This document shows, in pieces, positions 55,624-64,000 of a stretch of 64,000 nt of DNA. Source of the DNA: Vreelandella subglaciescola (lineage in GTDB: Bacteria > Pseudomonadota > Gammaproteobacteria > Pseudomonadales > Halomonadaceae); contig NZ_LT670847.1 of assembly GCF_900142895.1 (NCBI RefSeq), positions 620,001 to 684,000 of the forward strand, given 5' to 3'. The notes under the pieces were generated by a model, which was given only the letters and a program-made list of their open reading frames with translations, searched no databases and was not told the origin of the DNA. Each line of letters starts with the position of its first letter. Positions within the stretch are counted from its first letter, which is position 1. Position numbers and translations under genes: made by a program.

Positions 55624-56264
55624 TCGCTGCCGCCCTCTTCCAGCTCGTCAACGCCGACGTCGGGCGACCAGTTGCGGATAACCGCATCGTAATCGCGGTT
55701 GTTGTCACGCATTGACTGATCAAACTGGTTGCGAAACGTCAGCCCCAGGTTGATGCCGTTGACGATCACATTGACCACTCGCCAATCGCCGTCAGACAGT
55801 CGCAGGCTGTAGCTGACCGGGTAGACATCGCCGTTGTTGGCGACGATTTCCATTTCCACGCTGGTCTGGTCGTCGTAGCGCTGGGGGCGCTGATCGTCGA
55901 TCACGCGCAGCTCGTCGTAGTCAAAGGTGACCAGCCCTCGCGTGTAGGTATCGATCAGCGTCTGGCGAAACACGTCGGCAAAGCGGCTGCGCTGCTCGGG
56001 GGTCGCATTGCTGAAATATTTTCCCATCACGCTGGCGCCGATATAGCGAAAATCGGCGACCTCGTCGAGGCTCTCGTCGACCAGCTTCTTAAGCTCGTTA
56101 ACGTTGTTGGCGTAGTAGTCCTCGCGGGCGTCAAGGTCCGCCATGAATCCGGTAATATTGTCCCGGATCAGCGCCTCGGGCGTTTGTTGCTGGGCGTATA
56201 GCGGCGCGCTCAGCGCCACGGAAGCGGCGAGAATGCCGCTGCTCAGCCAGTGTTTGATGTTCAT
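55620..56264 (-). CDS. mlaC: MlaC, periplasmic phospholipid carrier
   Basis: 214 residues. Signal peptide (KHWLSSGILAASVALSAPLYAQ) followed by the MlaC/Ttg2D domain: FRYIGASVMGKYFSNATPEQRSRFADVFRQTLIDTYTRGLVTFD and WRVVNVIVNGINLGLTFRNQF. It carries phospholipids between the outer-membrane MlaA lipoprotein and the MlaFEDB transporter. GAGGAGA lies four bases before ATG. It follows mlaD by 44 bases. Confidence 0.95.
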   Translation of the reverse strand: MNIKHWLSSGILAASVALSAPLYAQQQTPEALIRDNITGFMADLDAREDYYANNVNELKKLVDESLDEVADFRYIGASVMGKYFSNATPEQRSRFADVFRQTLIDTYTRGLVTFDYDELRVIDDQRPQRYDDQTSVEMEIVANNGDVYPVSYSLRLSDGDWRVVNVIVNGINLGLTFRNQFDQSMRDNNRDYDAVIRNWSPDVGVDELEEGGSE

Positions 56265-56308
56265 GGCGTCTCCTCGTTGTAGTGCGTCAGGGCCGGTACA
56301 GCACCCTC

Positions 56309-56773
56309 TTAGTCTTTGACCATGCTCGATACGAACTGCTGTATCAGCTCTTCAAGCACCAGCGCCGACTGGGTATCACGAATGGTATCACCATCTTCCA
56401 GCATCTCCGGATCGCCGCCAACGCTCAGGCCCACGTACTGCTCACCGAGCAGGCCAGACGTTAAAATTGCAGCGGTAGTATCGCGGGAAAGCTGGTCTTC
56501 AAGGTTGCTTTCCAGACGCATCTTTACCCGGGCTTCAAACCACTGCGTATCCAGATCGATGGACTCGACCCGACCCACGGTCACACCGGCCATGGTGACG
56601 CGGGCGCGCGGCTTCAGACTACCGATATCAGAAAAATTGGCCTCCAGATGAAACGTTTCTGAAGGCGCATTCAGCGTCAGGCCGCTGACGCGAAGGCCAA
56701 GAAAAACCAGCCCCAGAATGCCGGCGAGGACAAAAAGCCCCACCCCGAACTCTACGGTTTTACTGCGTTGCAT
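56309..56773 (-). CDS. mlaD: MlaD, MCE-domain substrate-binding subunit
   Basis: 154 residues. One N-terminal membrane helix (VGLFVLAGILGLVFLGLRVSGL) then an MCE domain (about residues 38-115: DIGSLKPRARVTMAGVTVGRVESIDLD; LTSGLLGEQYVGL) and a C-terminal helix. MlaD forms a hexameric ring that takes lipid to or from MlaC. GGGAG lies seven bases before ATG. Sixteen bases separate it from mlaE. Confidence 0.95.
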   Translation of the reverse strand: MQRSKTVEFGVGLFVLAGILGLVFLGLRVSGLTLNAPSETFHLEANFSDIGSLKPRARVTMAGVTVGRVESIDLDTQWFEARVKMRLESNLEDQLSRDTTAAILTSGLLGEQYVGLSVGGDPEMLEDGDTIRDTQSALVLEELIQQFVSSMVKD

Positions 56774-56789
56774 GCACCTGCTCCCGCGT

Positions 56790-57614
56790 TTAAAGGCCGC
56801 CGAACATGACGGCGGTTAGCACAAAATCCAATCCCAGCACCGCAAGCGAGGAATACACCACGGTTCGCGTTGTAGCGCGGGAAATACCTTCTGACGTGGG
56901 AATCAAATCGTAGCCCTGAAAGACCGCAATCCAGGTGACGACCAGCGCAAACACCAGGCTTTTGATCATGCCGTTACCCACGTCGGCAAAAAACGCCACG
57001 CTGGACTGCATGTTGCTCCAGTAGGAGCCCTCGGAAACGCCCAGCCACTGCACGCCGACCAGATAGCCGCCCCAGATACCCACGACGCTGAAGCCGATGG
57101 TCAGTAGCGGCAGCGAGACAAAACCGGCCCACAGGCGCGGCGCGACCACGCGGCGCAGCGGATCAACGCCGATCATTTCCATGCTGGTCAGCTGCTCGGT
57201 AGCCTTCATCAGCCCGATCTCGGCGGTCAGCGCCGAGCCCGCGCGCCCGGCAAACAGCAGCGCTGCTACCACCGGCCCCAATTCGCGCAGCAGCGACAGT
57301 GAGACCATCTGGCCCAGCGCCTGCTCGGCGCCAAAATCAATCAGGATGGTATAGCCCTGAAGCGACAGCACCATGCCGATAAACAGCCCCGACACCAGCA
57401 CAATGGCCAGCGACAAAACGCCGACAAAATGCATTTGCCTGAGCCACAGCCTGAACCCCTCGCCCGTGGGCACGCCGGCCATCGATTGGGCGATGAAGAT
57501 GCTCGCCCGCCCCAGCGCTTCGACCACGCTACCGCCGCGACGCCCCAGGCGGGCGATGGACTCCACCAGTCTCGAAAACGTTCGTAAAAACGTTCGCCAA
57601 AACCCTGCCGCCAT
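56790..57614 (-). CDS. mlaE: MlaE, permease subunit of the phospholipid transporter
   Basis: 274 residues from ATG at 57614; a longer in-frame start at 57800 runs through mlaF and lacks family resemblance. Five membrane helices and the MlaE motifs [57 protein letters not shown] and [19 protein letters not shown] are visible. It starts just after the mlaF stop. It is slightly longer at the N-terminus than E. coli MlaE. Confidence 0.95.
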   Translation of the reverse strand: MAAGFWRTFLRTFSRLVESIARLGRRGGSVVEALGRASIFIAQSMAGVPTGEGFRLWLRQMHFVGVLSLAIVLVSGLFIGMVLSLQGYTILIDFGAEQALGQMVSLSLLRELGPVVAALLFAGRAGSALTAEIGLMKATEQLTSMEMIGVDPLRRVVAPRLWAGFVSLPLLTIGFSVVGIWGGYLVGVQWLGVSEGSYWSNMQSSVAFFADVGNGMIKSLVFALVVTWIAVFQGYDLIPTSEGISRATTRTVVYSSLAVLGLDFVLTAVMFGGL

Positions 57615-57615
57615 A

Positions 57616-58455
57616 TCAGCCCGTCCTCGTCGTGGTTGTGGTCGTAGTCGTCGTATCGGCGCCGAGTATATCGCGGTAATACGGCGGCGCCGGATAATGA
57701 AACGGCACTGGGCCGTCGGGCTCGCCGTGCATGAACTGGCTGACCCGCGCATCCTCATGGGTATCCAGCGACGCCGGCGTGCCGTGGGCCACGATTTCAC
57801 CGTCAGCGATCAGATAAAGATAGTCGGCGATGCTCATGGTTTCCTTGATATCGTGGGAGACCACCACCGAGGTCAACGACAGCGCCTCGCTCAGGCGTTT
57901 GATGAGCTGCACCAGCACCCCCATGGCGATGGGATCCTGCCCCACAAAGGGTTCATCGTAGAGGATCAGTTCGGGGTCCAGCACCACCGCGCGGGCCAGC
58001 GCCACGCGACGCGCCATACCGCCGGAAAGCTCTGCCGGCGTCAACGCGTGGGCGCCGCGCAGCCCCACGGCTTGCAGCTTGAGCAGCACGATGTCGCGGA
58101 TCATGGCGTCGGGCAGGTCAGTGTGTACGCGCAGCGGAAACGCCACGTTTTCGAACACGTCCAGATCCGAAAACAGCGCGCCACTCTGAAACAGCATGCC
58201 CATGCGCCGGCGCAGCCCGAATAGCGCCTTGCGCGACAAGCGGTGAACGTCCTGACCGTCGATCAGCACGCGCCCCTTGTCCGGCGTCAGCTGGCCGCCG
58301 ATCAGCTTGAGCAGCGTGGTTTTTCCCGTGCCGCTGGGGCCCATGATGGCGGTTATCTTACCCCGAGGAATGGACAAGTTGACGCCGCGAAAGATGGCGC
58401 GCCCGCCGCGGGAAAAGTGCAGGTTTTCCACTTCAATAAAGGCCGATTCCGTCAT
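57616..58455 (-). CDS. mlaF: MlaF, ATPase of the phospholipid transporter
   Basis: 279 residues. ABC ATPase: Walker [12 protein letters not shown], signature [16 protein letters not shown], Walker [16 protein letters not shown]-loop [13 protein letters not shown] is typical of MlaF. It energises MlaE. The C-terminus ends in a run of eight threonines ([14 protein letters not shown]), encoded by mixed ACN codons, which is unusual. It is first in the mla operon and diverges from kdsD across about 280 bases. Confidence 0.96.
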   Translation of the reverse strand: MTESAFIEVENLHFSRGGRAIFRGVNLSIPRGKITAIMGPSGTGKTTLLKLIGGQLTPDKGRVLIDGQDVHRLSRKALFGLRRRMGMLFQSGALFSDLDVFENVAFPLRVHTDLPDAMIRDIVLLKLQAVGLRGAHALTPAELSGGMARRVALARAVVLDPELILYDEPFVGQDPIAMGVLVQLIKRLSEALSLTSVVVSHDIKETMSIADYLYLIADGEIVAHGTPASLDTHEDARVSQFMHGEPDGPVPFHYPAPPYYRDILGADTTTTTTTTTRTG

Positions 58456-58734
58456 GGCACACCCGTGTAATTCAAGAATATCCGTCTTGTCATCCGGCCT
58501 ATACTACACGAAGCGCGGCAAAAACAGGTTATCGAACAGCGTACTCTAACGCGTTATACTCACCGGAATCTACGGGTCGGCAGCATAAAATAAAACCCTC
58601 GGGCAAGCCGGCGCGCGATGTTACGATAACGGCAACACCGATACGTCCGCTTTCCCTCGTTGCCGCGATCATCATCAGCGGCTGAATCAGTCGTCACGTT
58701 CACCACCCAGCGATCCACCCTCAAGAGCGACGCC

Positions 58735-59721
58735 ATGCCTTACTCACCCGCCGACACCGCCTTCCTGCGTAACAGTGCGCTGCGCACCCTGAACACTGAA
58801 CAAGCCGCCATCAACGGCCTCAAGGCCAAGCTTGATGCGCACTTTGATCGGGCCTGCGAGCTAATACTCGCCTGCCAGGGCCGCGTGGTCGTGACCGGCA
58901 TGGGCAAATCCGGCCATATCGGTGGCAAGCTCGCCGCGACTCTTGCCAGCACCGGCACACCGGCTTTTTTCGTACACCCGGGCGAAGCCAGCCACGGTGA
59001 TTTAGGCATGATCACCCGCGCCGACGTCGTGCTGGCACTGTCCAATTCGGGTGAAACCGGTGAAGTGACCGCGCTGCTGCCGCTTTTGAAGCGCCTCGGT
59101 ATCCCGCTAGTCAGCATGACCGGCCGCCCCGACTCAACCCTTGCCCGCCACGCCGATGCCCACTTGGACAGCGGCGTTGAACGCGAGGCCTGCCCGCTGG
59201 ACCTGGCCCCGACCAGCTCCACCACCGCCGCGCTCGCGCTGGGCGACGCACTGGCGGTAGCGCTTTTGGAAGCACGCGGGTTTACCGCCGAGCAGTTTGC
59301 GCTGTCGCATCCCGGCGGCAGCCTCGGTAAGCGCCTTCTACTGCGCGTTCAGGACATCATGCACAGCGGCGAACGCCTGCCCCAGGTGGCACTGGGTAGC
59401 CCGCTGCGCGATGCGCTGCTGGAAATGACCCGCCAAGGGCTCGGCTTTACTTGCGTGGTTGCTCCCGATGGCCAACTTGCCGGGGTGTATACCGACGGCG
59501 ACTTGCGCCGTACGCTGGATCAGCACCAGAACGTGCTGCGCCTCACAGTCGATGAGGTCATGACCCGCCCGGGCAGACGCATAACGCCCGACGTGCTTGC
59601 CGCCGAGGCAGTGCGTATAATGGAAGACAGCAAAATTACCGCACTTGCGGTGGTTGACCCCCAAGGGCGCCCCGTCGGCGCGCTGCATATGCACGACCTT
59701 CTCGCTAGCGGGGTCATCTAG
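58735..59721 (+). CDS. kdsD: D-arabinose 5-phosphate isomerase
   Basis: 328 residues from ATG at 58735; a longer frame from 58660 lacks a ribosome site. SIS domain (GRVVVTGMGKSGHIGGKLAATLASTGTPAFFVHPGEASHGDLGMI; ALSNSGETGE) then two CBS domains (about residues 205-325). It makes arabinose 5-phosphate for KDO. Upstream, 58456-58734 is a divergent intergenic region without a gene. It heads kdsD-kdsC-lptCAB. Confidence 0.96.
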   Translation: MPYSPADTAFLRNSALRTLNTEQAAINGLKAKLDAHFDRACELILACQGRVVVTGMGKSGHIGGKLAATLASTGTPAFFVHPGEASHGDLGMITRADVVLALSNSGETGEVTALLPLLKRLGIPLVSMTGRPDSTLARHADAHLDSGVEREACPLDLAPTSSTTAALALGDALAVALLEARGFTAEQFALSHPGGSLGKRLLLRVQDIMHSGERLPQVALGSPLRDALLEMTRQGLGFTCVVAPDGQLAGVYTDGDLRRTLDQHQNVLRLTVDEVMTRPGRRITPDVLAAEAVRIMEDSKITALAVVDPQGRPVGALHMHDLLASGVI

Positions 59722-59764
59722 CATCTGCAGCAACGCTTTCGGTTTAATGTTTTTCGGAGTCTGT

Positions 59765-60313
59765 ATGCCTCAATCCATCGCGCCCAGCGCTACGCTTTCC
59801 CACACGCGCCTTCTCGCCCTTGACGTTGACGGCGTACTCAGCGACGGACGGCTGTATTTCCAGGCCGACGGCATTGAAATCAAGGCGTTTCACACCCAGG
59901 ACGGCCACGGCCTCAAACTTTTGAAACGCATGGGAATTCACGTCGCGCTGATCACCGGCCGGGATTCACCCATGGTCACCCGGCGCGCTAAAGCGCTAGG
60001 TATTGCCCACGTTTACCAAGGCTGCGAGGATAAGCTCAGCGTGCTTGCGCGCCTCTGCCAAACGCTTGATATCCCCCTTGAGCAGGCGGCTTACTGCGGT
60101 GATGACCTGCCCGACCTTGCCGCCATTCAACGCGTTGGCGTTGGCATCTGCGTACCCAACGCCCCGACTTACATGCAGCAGCACGCCGACTGGGTTACTC
60201 AGCGCGCCGGCGGCCATGGCGCAGTGCGCGAAATCTGCGATGCGCTACTCAGCGCGCAGGGCCACTGGGAGAGCATTATGCAAACCTACCGGCACGAGCC
60301 GCTTTCATCATGA
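59765..60313 (+). CDS. kdsC: 3-deoxy-manno-octulosonate-8-phosphate phosphatase
   Basis: 182 residues from ATG at 59765 (GGAG five bases upstream; the in-frame start at 59645 lies in kdsD). HAD-family phosphatase: LLALDVDGVLSDGRLYF (nucleophile and acid aspartates), ITGRDSP, and AAYCGDDLPDLAAIQRVGVGICV. It releases phosphate from KDO-8-phosphate. It overlaps lptC by four bases (ATGA). Confidence 0.96.
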   Translation: MPQSIAPSATLSHTRLLALDVDGVLSDGRLYFQADGIEIKAFHTQDGHGLKLLKRMGIHVALITGRDSPMVTRRAKALGIAHVYQGCEDKLSVLARLCQTLDIPLEQAAYCGDDLPDLAAIQRVGVGICVPNAPTYMQQHADWVTQRAGGHGAVREICDALLSAQGHWESIMQTYRHEPLSS

Positions 60314-60912
60314 GTGCCACACTGTCTTGGCTTTATCGGATACGCAAACGCGTGTGGCTGCTGCTGGTGATTATTACCCTCGGCGTACTGCTGGCCTGGC
60401 TTGACCTGCGCGATACGCGCAACGCGCCGCCTAACCCGTCGGCACGTGCTGACGAGCCCGGCCACGTTATCGAAAACGCCGAGCTTACGCTTTACGATGC
60501 GGCCGGCAACCTGACGCAACGGCTGACATCGCCGCGCATTTTACATACGCCCCAGCAGGCCATAACCCTGTTTGATACGCCGCGCGCCACGCTGATCGAC
60601 AGCGAGCAGCGTCAATGGCATGCCACCGCCAACACAGGTACGCTCAACGGCCAGAAACAGCGGCTGATGCTGGACGGCGATGCGCGACTGATAGCCCCCG
60701 ATGAAGGCTGGCAGCTCGATACCCAAATACTGTATTACGACAGCCAGGACGCCCACGCCTGGAGCGACAGCCCGGCCTTGTTGCAGCAGCCTCCTCAGCG
60801 CATTCGCGCCCAGCGTCTGGATGCCTGGCTGAATACCAGCAAGGTACGTCTGACGGGTCGTGTCCGCGGTTACCATCCGCCCGCAACGGCATCAGCCGAG
60901 GAAACCCCATGA
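60310..60912 (+). CDS. lptC: LptC, LPS transport periplasmic/inner-membrane subunit
   Basis: 200 residues. One N-terminal membrane helix (VWLLLVIITLGVLLAWLDL) then a periplasmic beta-jellyroll: HVIENAELTLYDAAGNLTQRLTSPRILHTPQQ, then ATANTGTLNGQKQRLMLDGDARLI. LptC receives LPS from LptBFG and passes it to LptA. Sequence conservation in LptC is low; operon position makes the call firm. It overlaps both neighbours by four bases. Confidence 0.93.
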   Translation: MSATLSWLYRIRKRVWLLLVIITLGVLLAWLDLRDTRNAPPNPSARADEPGHVIENAELTLYDAAGNLTQRLTSPRILHTPQQAITLFDTPRATLIDSEQRQWHATANTGTLNGQKQRLMLDGDARLIAPDEGWQLDTQILYYDSQDAHAWSDSPALLQQPPQRIRAQRLDAWLNTSKVRLTGRVRGYHPPATASAEETP

Positions 60913-61421
60913 ACACACGCACGCTTTCTTTTATCACCGCTGCCGCACTTGGCATCAGCGCACTCGGCAGCGGGATCGCCACCGCCCAGACCACGTCACC
61001 CGATCCCGTTCAGGTCGAAGCCGACCGCTTTGACCTTGATCAGCGCGCCGGCACGGTGGTGTACCGCGGCAACGTCAAGATACGCCAGGGCGAAATGCGC
61101 CTGCGCGGCGCCCGAGTGAACATACAGCGCAACGACGCTGGCGAGCTTTCCCGCGCCACCGCCTTTGGCGAGCGCGCCTACCTACGCGATCGCCCCGACG
61201 GACAGAAGGAACAGATCGAAGGCGAAGCACGTCAGATCATCTACCACGTGGCCGAGCGCCGCGTTGAACTGATTGATCAGGCCGAACTGGACCAGGGCGG
61301 CGATCACTTCGAAGGCGGCCGGCTGGAATATTTCATTGATCGGGAAGTGATACAGGCACGCTCTGACGTGGAAGGCAGCGACAACCAGCGTATCCGCATG
61401 ACGCTGCAACCGGAGCAGTAA
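60909..61421 (+). CDS. lptA: LptA, periplasmic LPS bridge protein
   Basis: 170 residues. Signal peptide (FITAAALGISALGSGIATA) then an OstA-type jellyroll: PVQVEADRFDLDQRAGTVVYRGNVKIRQGEMRLRGARV. LptA filaments carry LPS across the periplasm. It overlaps lptC by four bases; lptB follows after a 130-base gap with no gene. Confidence 0.95.
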   Translation: MNTRTLSFITAAALGISALGSGIATAQTTSPDPVQVEADRFDLDQRAGTVVYRGNVKIRQGEMRLRGARVNIQRNDAGELSRATAFGERAYLRDRPDGQKEQIEGEARQIIYHVAERRVELIDQAELDQGGDHFEGGRLEYFIDREVIQARSDVEGSDNQRIRMTLQPEQ

Positions 61422-61551
61422 ACGCAGACGCCGGCGATCATCGACATACCATCATTGCCACATACCGCCAGTGCCGCTATTGATCCCGACCACGACAGGG
61501 CGTTATCGATAGCGGGCAGGCCAGATCATAGACAAGGAAAGGGGCCACACG

Positions 61552-62322
61552 GTGTCTTTTGACGATATTACCGCCGAAAATCAGCCGGAAGCACCGGTCA
61601 AAACCCTCCACGCTCGCCATCTGGCCAAAAGTTACAAGCGCCGCCGCGTGGTCAAGGATATCAACCTGGATATCACCCAGGGCAGCATCGTCGGGCTTCT
61701 CGGCCCCAACGGCGCGGGCAAGACCACCTCGTTTTACATGATCGTGGGGCTGGTCAAGGCCGATGCCGGACACGTCAGCATTGATGATCACGACCTTTCC
61801 AGCGCGCCCATGCACGAGCGCGCCAAGGCGGGAATCGGTTACCTGCCTCAGGAAGCGTCAATCTTCCGCAAGCTCTCGGTGGCCGACAACATCATGGCCA
61901 TTCTGGAAACCCGCCGGGATCTGGACCGCCACGCCCGGAGCGAGCGCCTTGAGGCGCTACTGGGCGACTTTCATATCACCCATATCCGCGACAATCTGGG
62001 CATGAGTCTTTCCGGTGGCGAACGCCGACGAGTGGAAATCGCCCGGTCGCTGGCCATCGAGCCCGCCTTTATTCTTCTCGACGAGCCGTTTGCCGGCGTT
62101 GACCCCATCTCGGTGGGCGAAATCAAGACCGTGATCCGCGCCCTCAAGGCCCGCCACATCGGCGTGCTGATTACCGATCACAACGTGCGCGAAACCCTGG
62201 ATATCTGCGATACCGCCTACATTGTTGGCGACGGGCACATCATTGCCAACGGCTCGCCGCGCAGTATTCTCGACAACCAGCAGGTCCGCGATGTGTACCT
62301 CGGCGCCGAGTTTCGGCTTTAA
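61552..62322 (+). CDS. lptB: LptB, LPS export ABC transporter ATPase
   Basis: 256 residues from GTG at 61552, preceded by AAGGAAAGGGG. Walker [18 protein letters not shown], signature [16 protein letters not shown], Walker [17 protein letters not shown], and [12 protein letters not shown]. These are the typical LptB motifs. It has an N-terminal extension of about 18 residues. LptF and LptG are not in the window. Confidence 0.96.
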   Translation: MSFDDITAENQPEAPVKTLHARHLAKSYKRRRVVKDINLDITQGSIVGLLGPNGAGKTTSFYMIVGLVKADAGHVSIDDHDLSSAPMHERAKAGIGYLPQEASIFRKLSVADNIMAILETRRDLDRHARSERLEALLGDFHITHIRDNLGMSLSGGERRRVEIARSLAIEPAFILLDEPFAGVDPISVGEIKTVIRALKARHIGVLITDHNVRETLDICDTAYIVGDGHIIANGSPRSILDNQQVRDVYLGAEFRL

Positions 62323-62402
62323 TCACCGATTTCCGCTTTCTGGCGACCGGCCGTTAGCTTGCAGCCTTGGGAAGCGCGGCTTAGGGTAAGACCTTTACCC
62401 CG

Positions 62403-63827
62403 ATGAGTGATTCTTCGATGGCCATGAAAGCGTCTCTTCAGCTACGCGTTGGCACTCAGCTAACCATGACGCCGCAGCTCAAGCAGGCGATCTCGCTGTT
62501 GCAGCTGTCGACGCTCGACCTGCGTCAGGAAATCCAGCAGGCGCTGGACGGCAACCCGCTGCTCGATCAGGAAGACGAGTTCAGCGAACAGGCCGCGACT
62601 GACACGCCCGAAGACGGCTGGGCCGACAGCATTCCCAACGAACTTTCCGTTGACAGCGACTGGTCGGATACCTATCAGGACACGCCGCGTGCCACCGGCG
62701 CCGAGGGGCCGGATTTTGACCGTCAGGCCGCCGGGCAGAGCCTGCACGGCCATTTACTCTGGCAGCTGGCCATGCTGGATCTCACCGCCGATGAGCACTT
62801 GATTGCCGAAGCGCTGATCGACGCCGTTGATGCCAACGGCTACCTGACCCAGTCGCTTGCAGACGTCGAAGACGGCCTGCACCGCCAGGGGCTTCTTGAG
62901 GCCAACCTGACGCACATTGAAAGCGTGCTGGCGCGCCTGCAGCAGTTCGAACCCACCGGCGCCTTCGCCCGGGATCTGGGCGAGTGCCTCACGCTGCAGC
63001 TGGAAACGCTACCCGAGACCACCCCGCTGCTGATGCCCGCACGCCGGCTGGTACGCCAGTTTCTGCCCGCCCTCGGACGTGACGAATCACGCCTGCTGAA
63101 ACGCCGGCTGGGGCTGGATGACGCCGGACTTGAGGCGGTAACCGAGCTGATCCGGAGCCTTGACCCGCGCCCCGGCAGCGCCTTTGAAAGCGTCGCCAGC
63201 GGCTATGTGATCCCCGACTTGCTCGCACGGCGCAGCGAACACGGCTGGCAGCTTGAGCTGAACCCGGATGCCGTGCCCCGGCTGCGCATCCAGCCCGACT
63301 ACGCCAGCCTGATCAAACGCGCCGACAACAGCCAGGACAACCGCTTTCTCAAGGAGCATCTTCAGGAAGCGCGCTGGCTGATCAAAAGCCTCTCCAGTCG
63401 CAACGACACCCTGTTACGCGTCGGCCGCGAGATCGTCGCCCGCCAGCTGGATTTTCTCGACCACGGCGAGCAGGCCATGCAGCCACTGATCCTTGCCGAT
63501 ATTGCCGCCGCCGTCGATATGCACGAATCCACGATCTCCCGGGTAACCACGCAAAAATACCTGCACACCCCGCGCGGCGTGTTCGAGCTCAAGTATTTTT
63601 TCTCCAGCCAGCTGGGCGGCAAAGACGACAGCGCGCACTCAAGCACCGCCATTCGCGCGCGGATCAAACAACTCGTGGCGCAGGAGCCGGCTGACAAGCC
63701 GCTTTCCGACAGCCGTCTGGCGGCGCTTCTGGACGATGCCGGCATCCATGTGGCTCGTCGCACGGTGGCCAAATACCGTGAAGCGCTGGGCATTCCGCCC
63801 ACCAGCGAACGCCGCCGCCGACGCTAG
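62403..63827 (+). CDS. rpoN: RNA polymerase sigma-54 factor
   Basis: 474 residues. Region I activator-interaction: QLTMTPQLKQAISLLQLSTLDLRQEIQQALDGNPLLDQ; region II acidic; region III with core-binding and the helix-turn-helix; and the C-terminal RpoN box ARRTVAKYR (about residues 451-459) that reads the -24 element. Start codon uncertain: ATG at 62418 and 62424 are possible; 62403 has only a weak site. It follows lptB and precedes hpf, the usual gammaproteobacterial order. Confidence 0.95.
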   Translation: MSDSSMAMKASLQLRVGTQLTMTPQLKQAISLLQLSTLDLRQEIQQALDGNPLLDQEDEFSEQAATDTPEDGWADSIPNELSVDSDWSDTYQDTPRATGAEGPDFDRQAAGQSLHGHLLWQLAMLDLTADEHLIAEALIDAVDANGYLTQSLADVEDGLHRQGLLEANLTHIESVLARLQQFEPTGAFARDLGECLTLQLETLPETTPLLMPARRLVRQFLPALGRDESRLLKRRLGLDDAGLEAVTELIRSLDPRPGSAFESVASGYVIPDLLARRSEHGWQLELNPDAVPRLRIQPDYASLIKRADNSQDNRFLKEHLQEARWLIKSLSSRNDTLLRVGREIVARQLDFLDHGEQAMQPLILADIAAAVDMHESTISRVTTQKYLHTPRGVFELKYFFSSQLGGKDDSAHSSTAIRARIKQLVAQEPADKPLSDSRLAALLDDAGIHVARRTVAKYREALGIPPTSERRRRR

Positions 63828-63851
63828 CCAACGAAACTCGCACCAGGGGCT

Positions 63852-63878
63852 TTGTTTACGTCCAAAAAGGGTTACAAT
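63852..63878 (+). promoter_or_regulatory. Candidate promoter of hpf
   Basis: TTGTTT (63852-63857), 15 bases, TACAAT (63873-63878), between rpoN and hpf. The -10 is good, the spacing short. The gap is about 80 bases. Confidence 0.35.
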
Positions 63879-63911
63879 CAAACCACATTCCGACGGATAA
63901 GGAGTATGTCC

Positions 63912-64000
63912 ATGCAAGTTAACATCACCGGTCATCACGTAGAACTGACTGACGCCTTGCGTGACTATGTGAACGAAAAGCTCGCCCGGGTTGAGCGCCA
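63912..64000 (+). CDS. hpf: Ribosome hibernation promoting factor, start only (cut by window end)
   Basis: 29 codons in the window from ATG at 63912 (GGAG seven bases upstream; an in-frame ATG two codons earlier at 63906 lies too close to it). MQVNITGHHVELTDALRDYV matches the N-terminus of HPF/YfiA proteins, which dimerise ribosomes at stationary phase. Its place after rpoN supports this. The rest lies outside the window. Confidence 0.88.
   Translation, partial: MQVNITGHHVELTDALRDYVNEKLARVER

Overview
The window looks like core chromosome of a high-GC, halophile-type gammaproteobacterium, most likely Halomonadaceae (Halomonas or a close relative). This is inferred from protein character and gene order: RNase E-murB-PTP-kdsB, lpxC-dciA-secA-argJ, the dcw cluster, lpoA-yraN-diaA-dolP, petABC-sspAB, murA-ibaG-mla and kdsD-lpt-rpoN are all typical gammaproteobacterial blocks. 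No tRNA, rRNA, CRISPR, phage or defence locus was seen. The only clear mobile element is one IS1182-type insertion sequence.

Layout. 1-1.1 kb: 3' end of rne (+), followed by an IS1182-like element (1.09-2.66 kb) inserted at the rne stop codon, between rne and its terminator. 2.7-10.4 kb (-): comEC, msbA, lpxK, ycaR, kdsB, a low-molecular-weight tyrosine phosphatase and murB, a tightly packed set for lipid A/KDO and peptidoglycan precursors. 10.5-18.2 kb: DUF2062 protein (+), then lolC/E-lolD, a MutT-ThiE-like fusion, argJ and secA (all -). A 580-base gap upstream of secA holds a possible SecM-like small ORF. 18.7-19.2 kb: dciA (+). 19.3-37.3 kb (-): the full division and cell-wall cluster in transcription order rsmH, ftsL, ftsI, murE, murF, mraY, murD, ftsW, murG, murC, ddlB, ftsQ, ftsA, ftsZ, lpxC. 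mraZ is not next to rsmH. Most genes overlap or nearly abut, except for a 405-base AT-richer gap between ftsQ and ftsA and a 320-base gap between ftsZ and lpxC.

37.4-37.8 kb: RNase P RNA (-) with a recognisable promoter, then rsmI (-). 38.9-42.1 kb (+): lpoA, yraN, diaA, dolP. 42.2-48.6 kb (-): sspB, sspA, the cytochrome bc1 operon petABC, rpsI-rplM and zapE. 48.8-51.6 kb: zapG/yhcB (+), a Nif3-family protein (-), and a DegS/AlgW-type periplasmic protease (+). 51.6-58.5 kb (-): mlaF-mlaE-mlaD-mlaC-mlaB, ibaG, murA, hisG, hisD. 58.7-64 kb (+): kdsD, kdsC, lptC, lptA, lptB, rpoN and the start of hpf.

As a whole the window is devoted to envelope construction: peptidoglycan precursor synthesis and septation, lipid A/KDO synthesis and LPS export (LpxC, LpxK, KdsB/C/D, MsbA, LptABC), lipoprotein sorting (LolCD), phospholipid retrieval (Mla), and their quality control (DegS-type protease, SspB, RNase E). 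Most of it is conserved and well understood. The parts worth a second look are the secA leader ORF, the ftsQ-ftsA gap, the IS at the rne stop codon, and several small repeats and leader structures.
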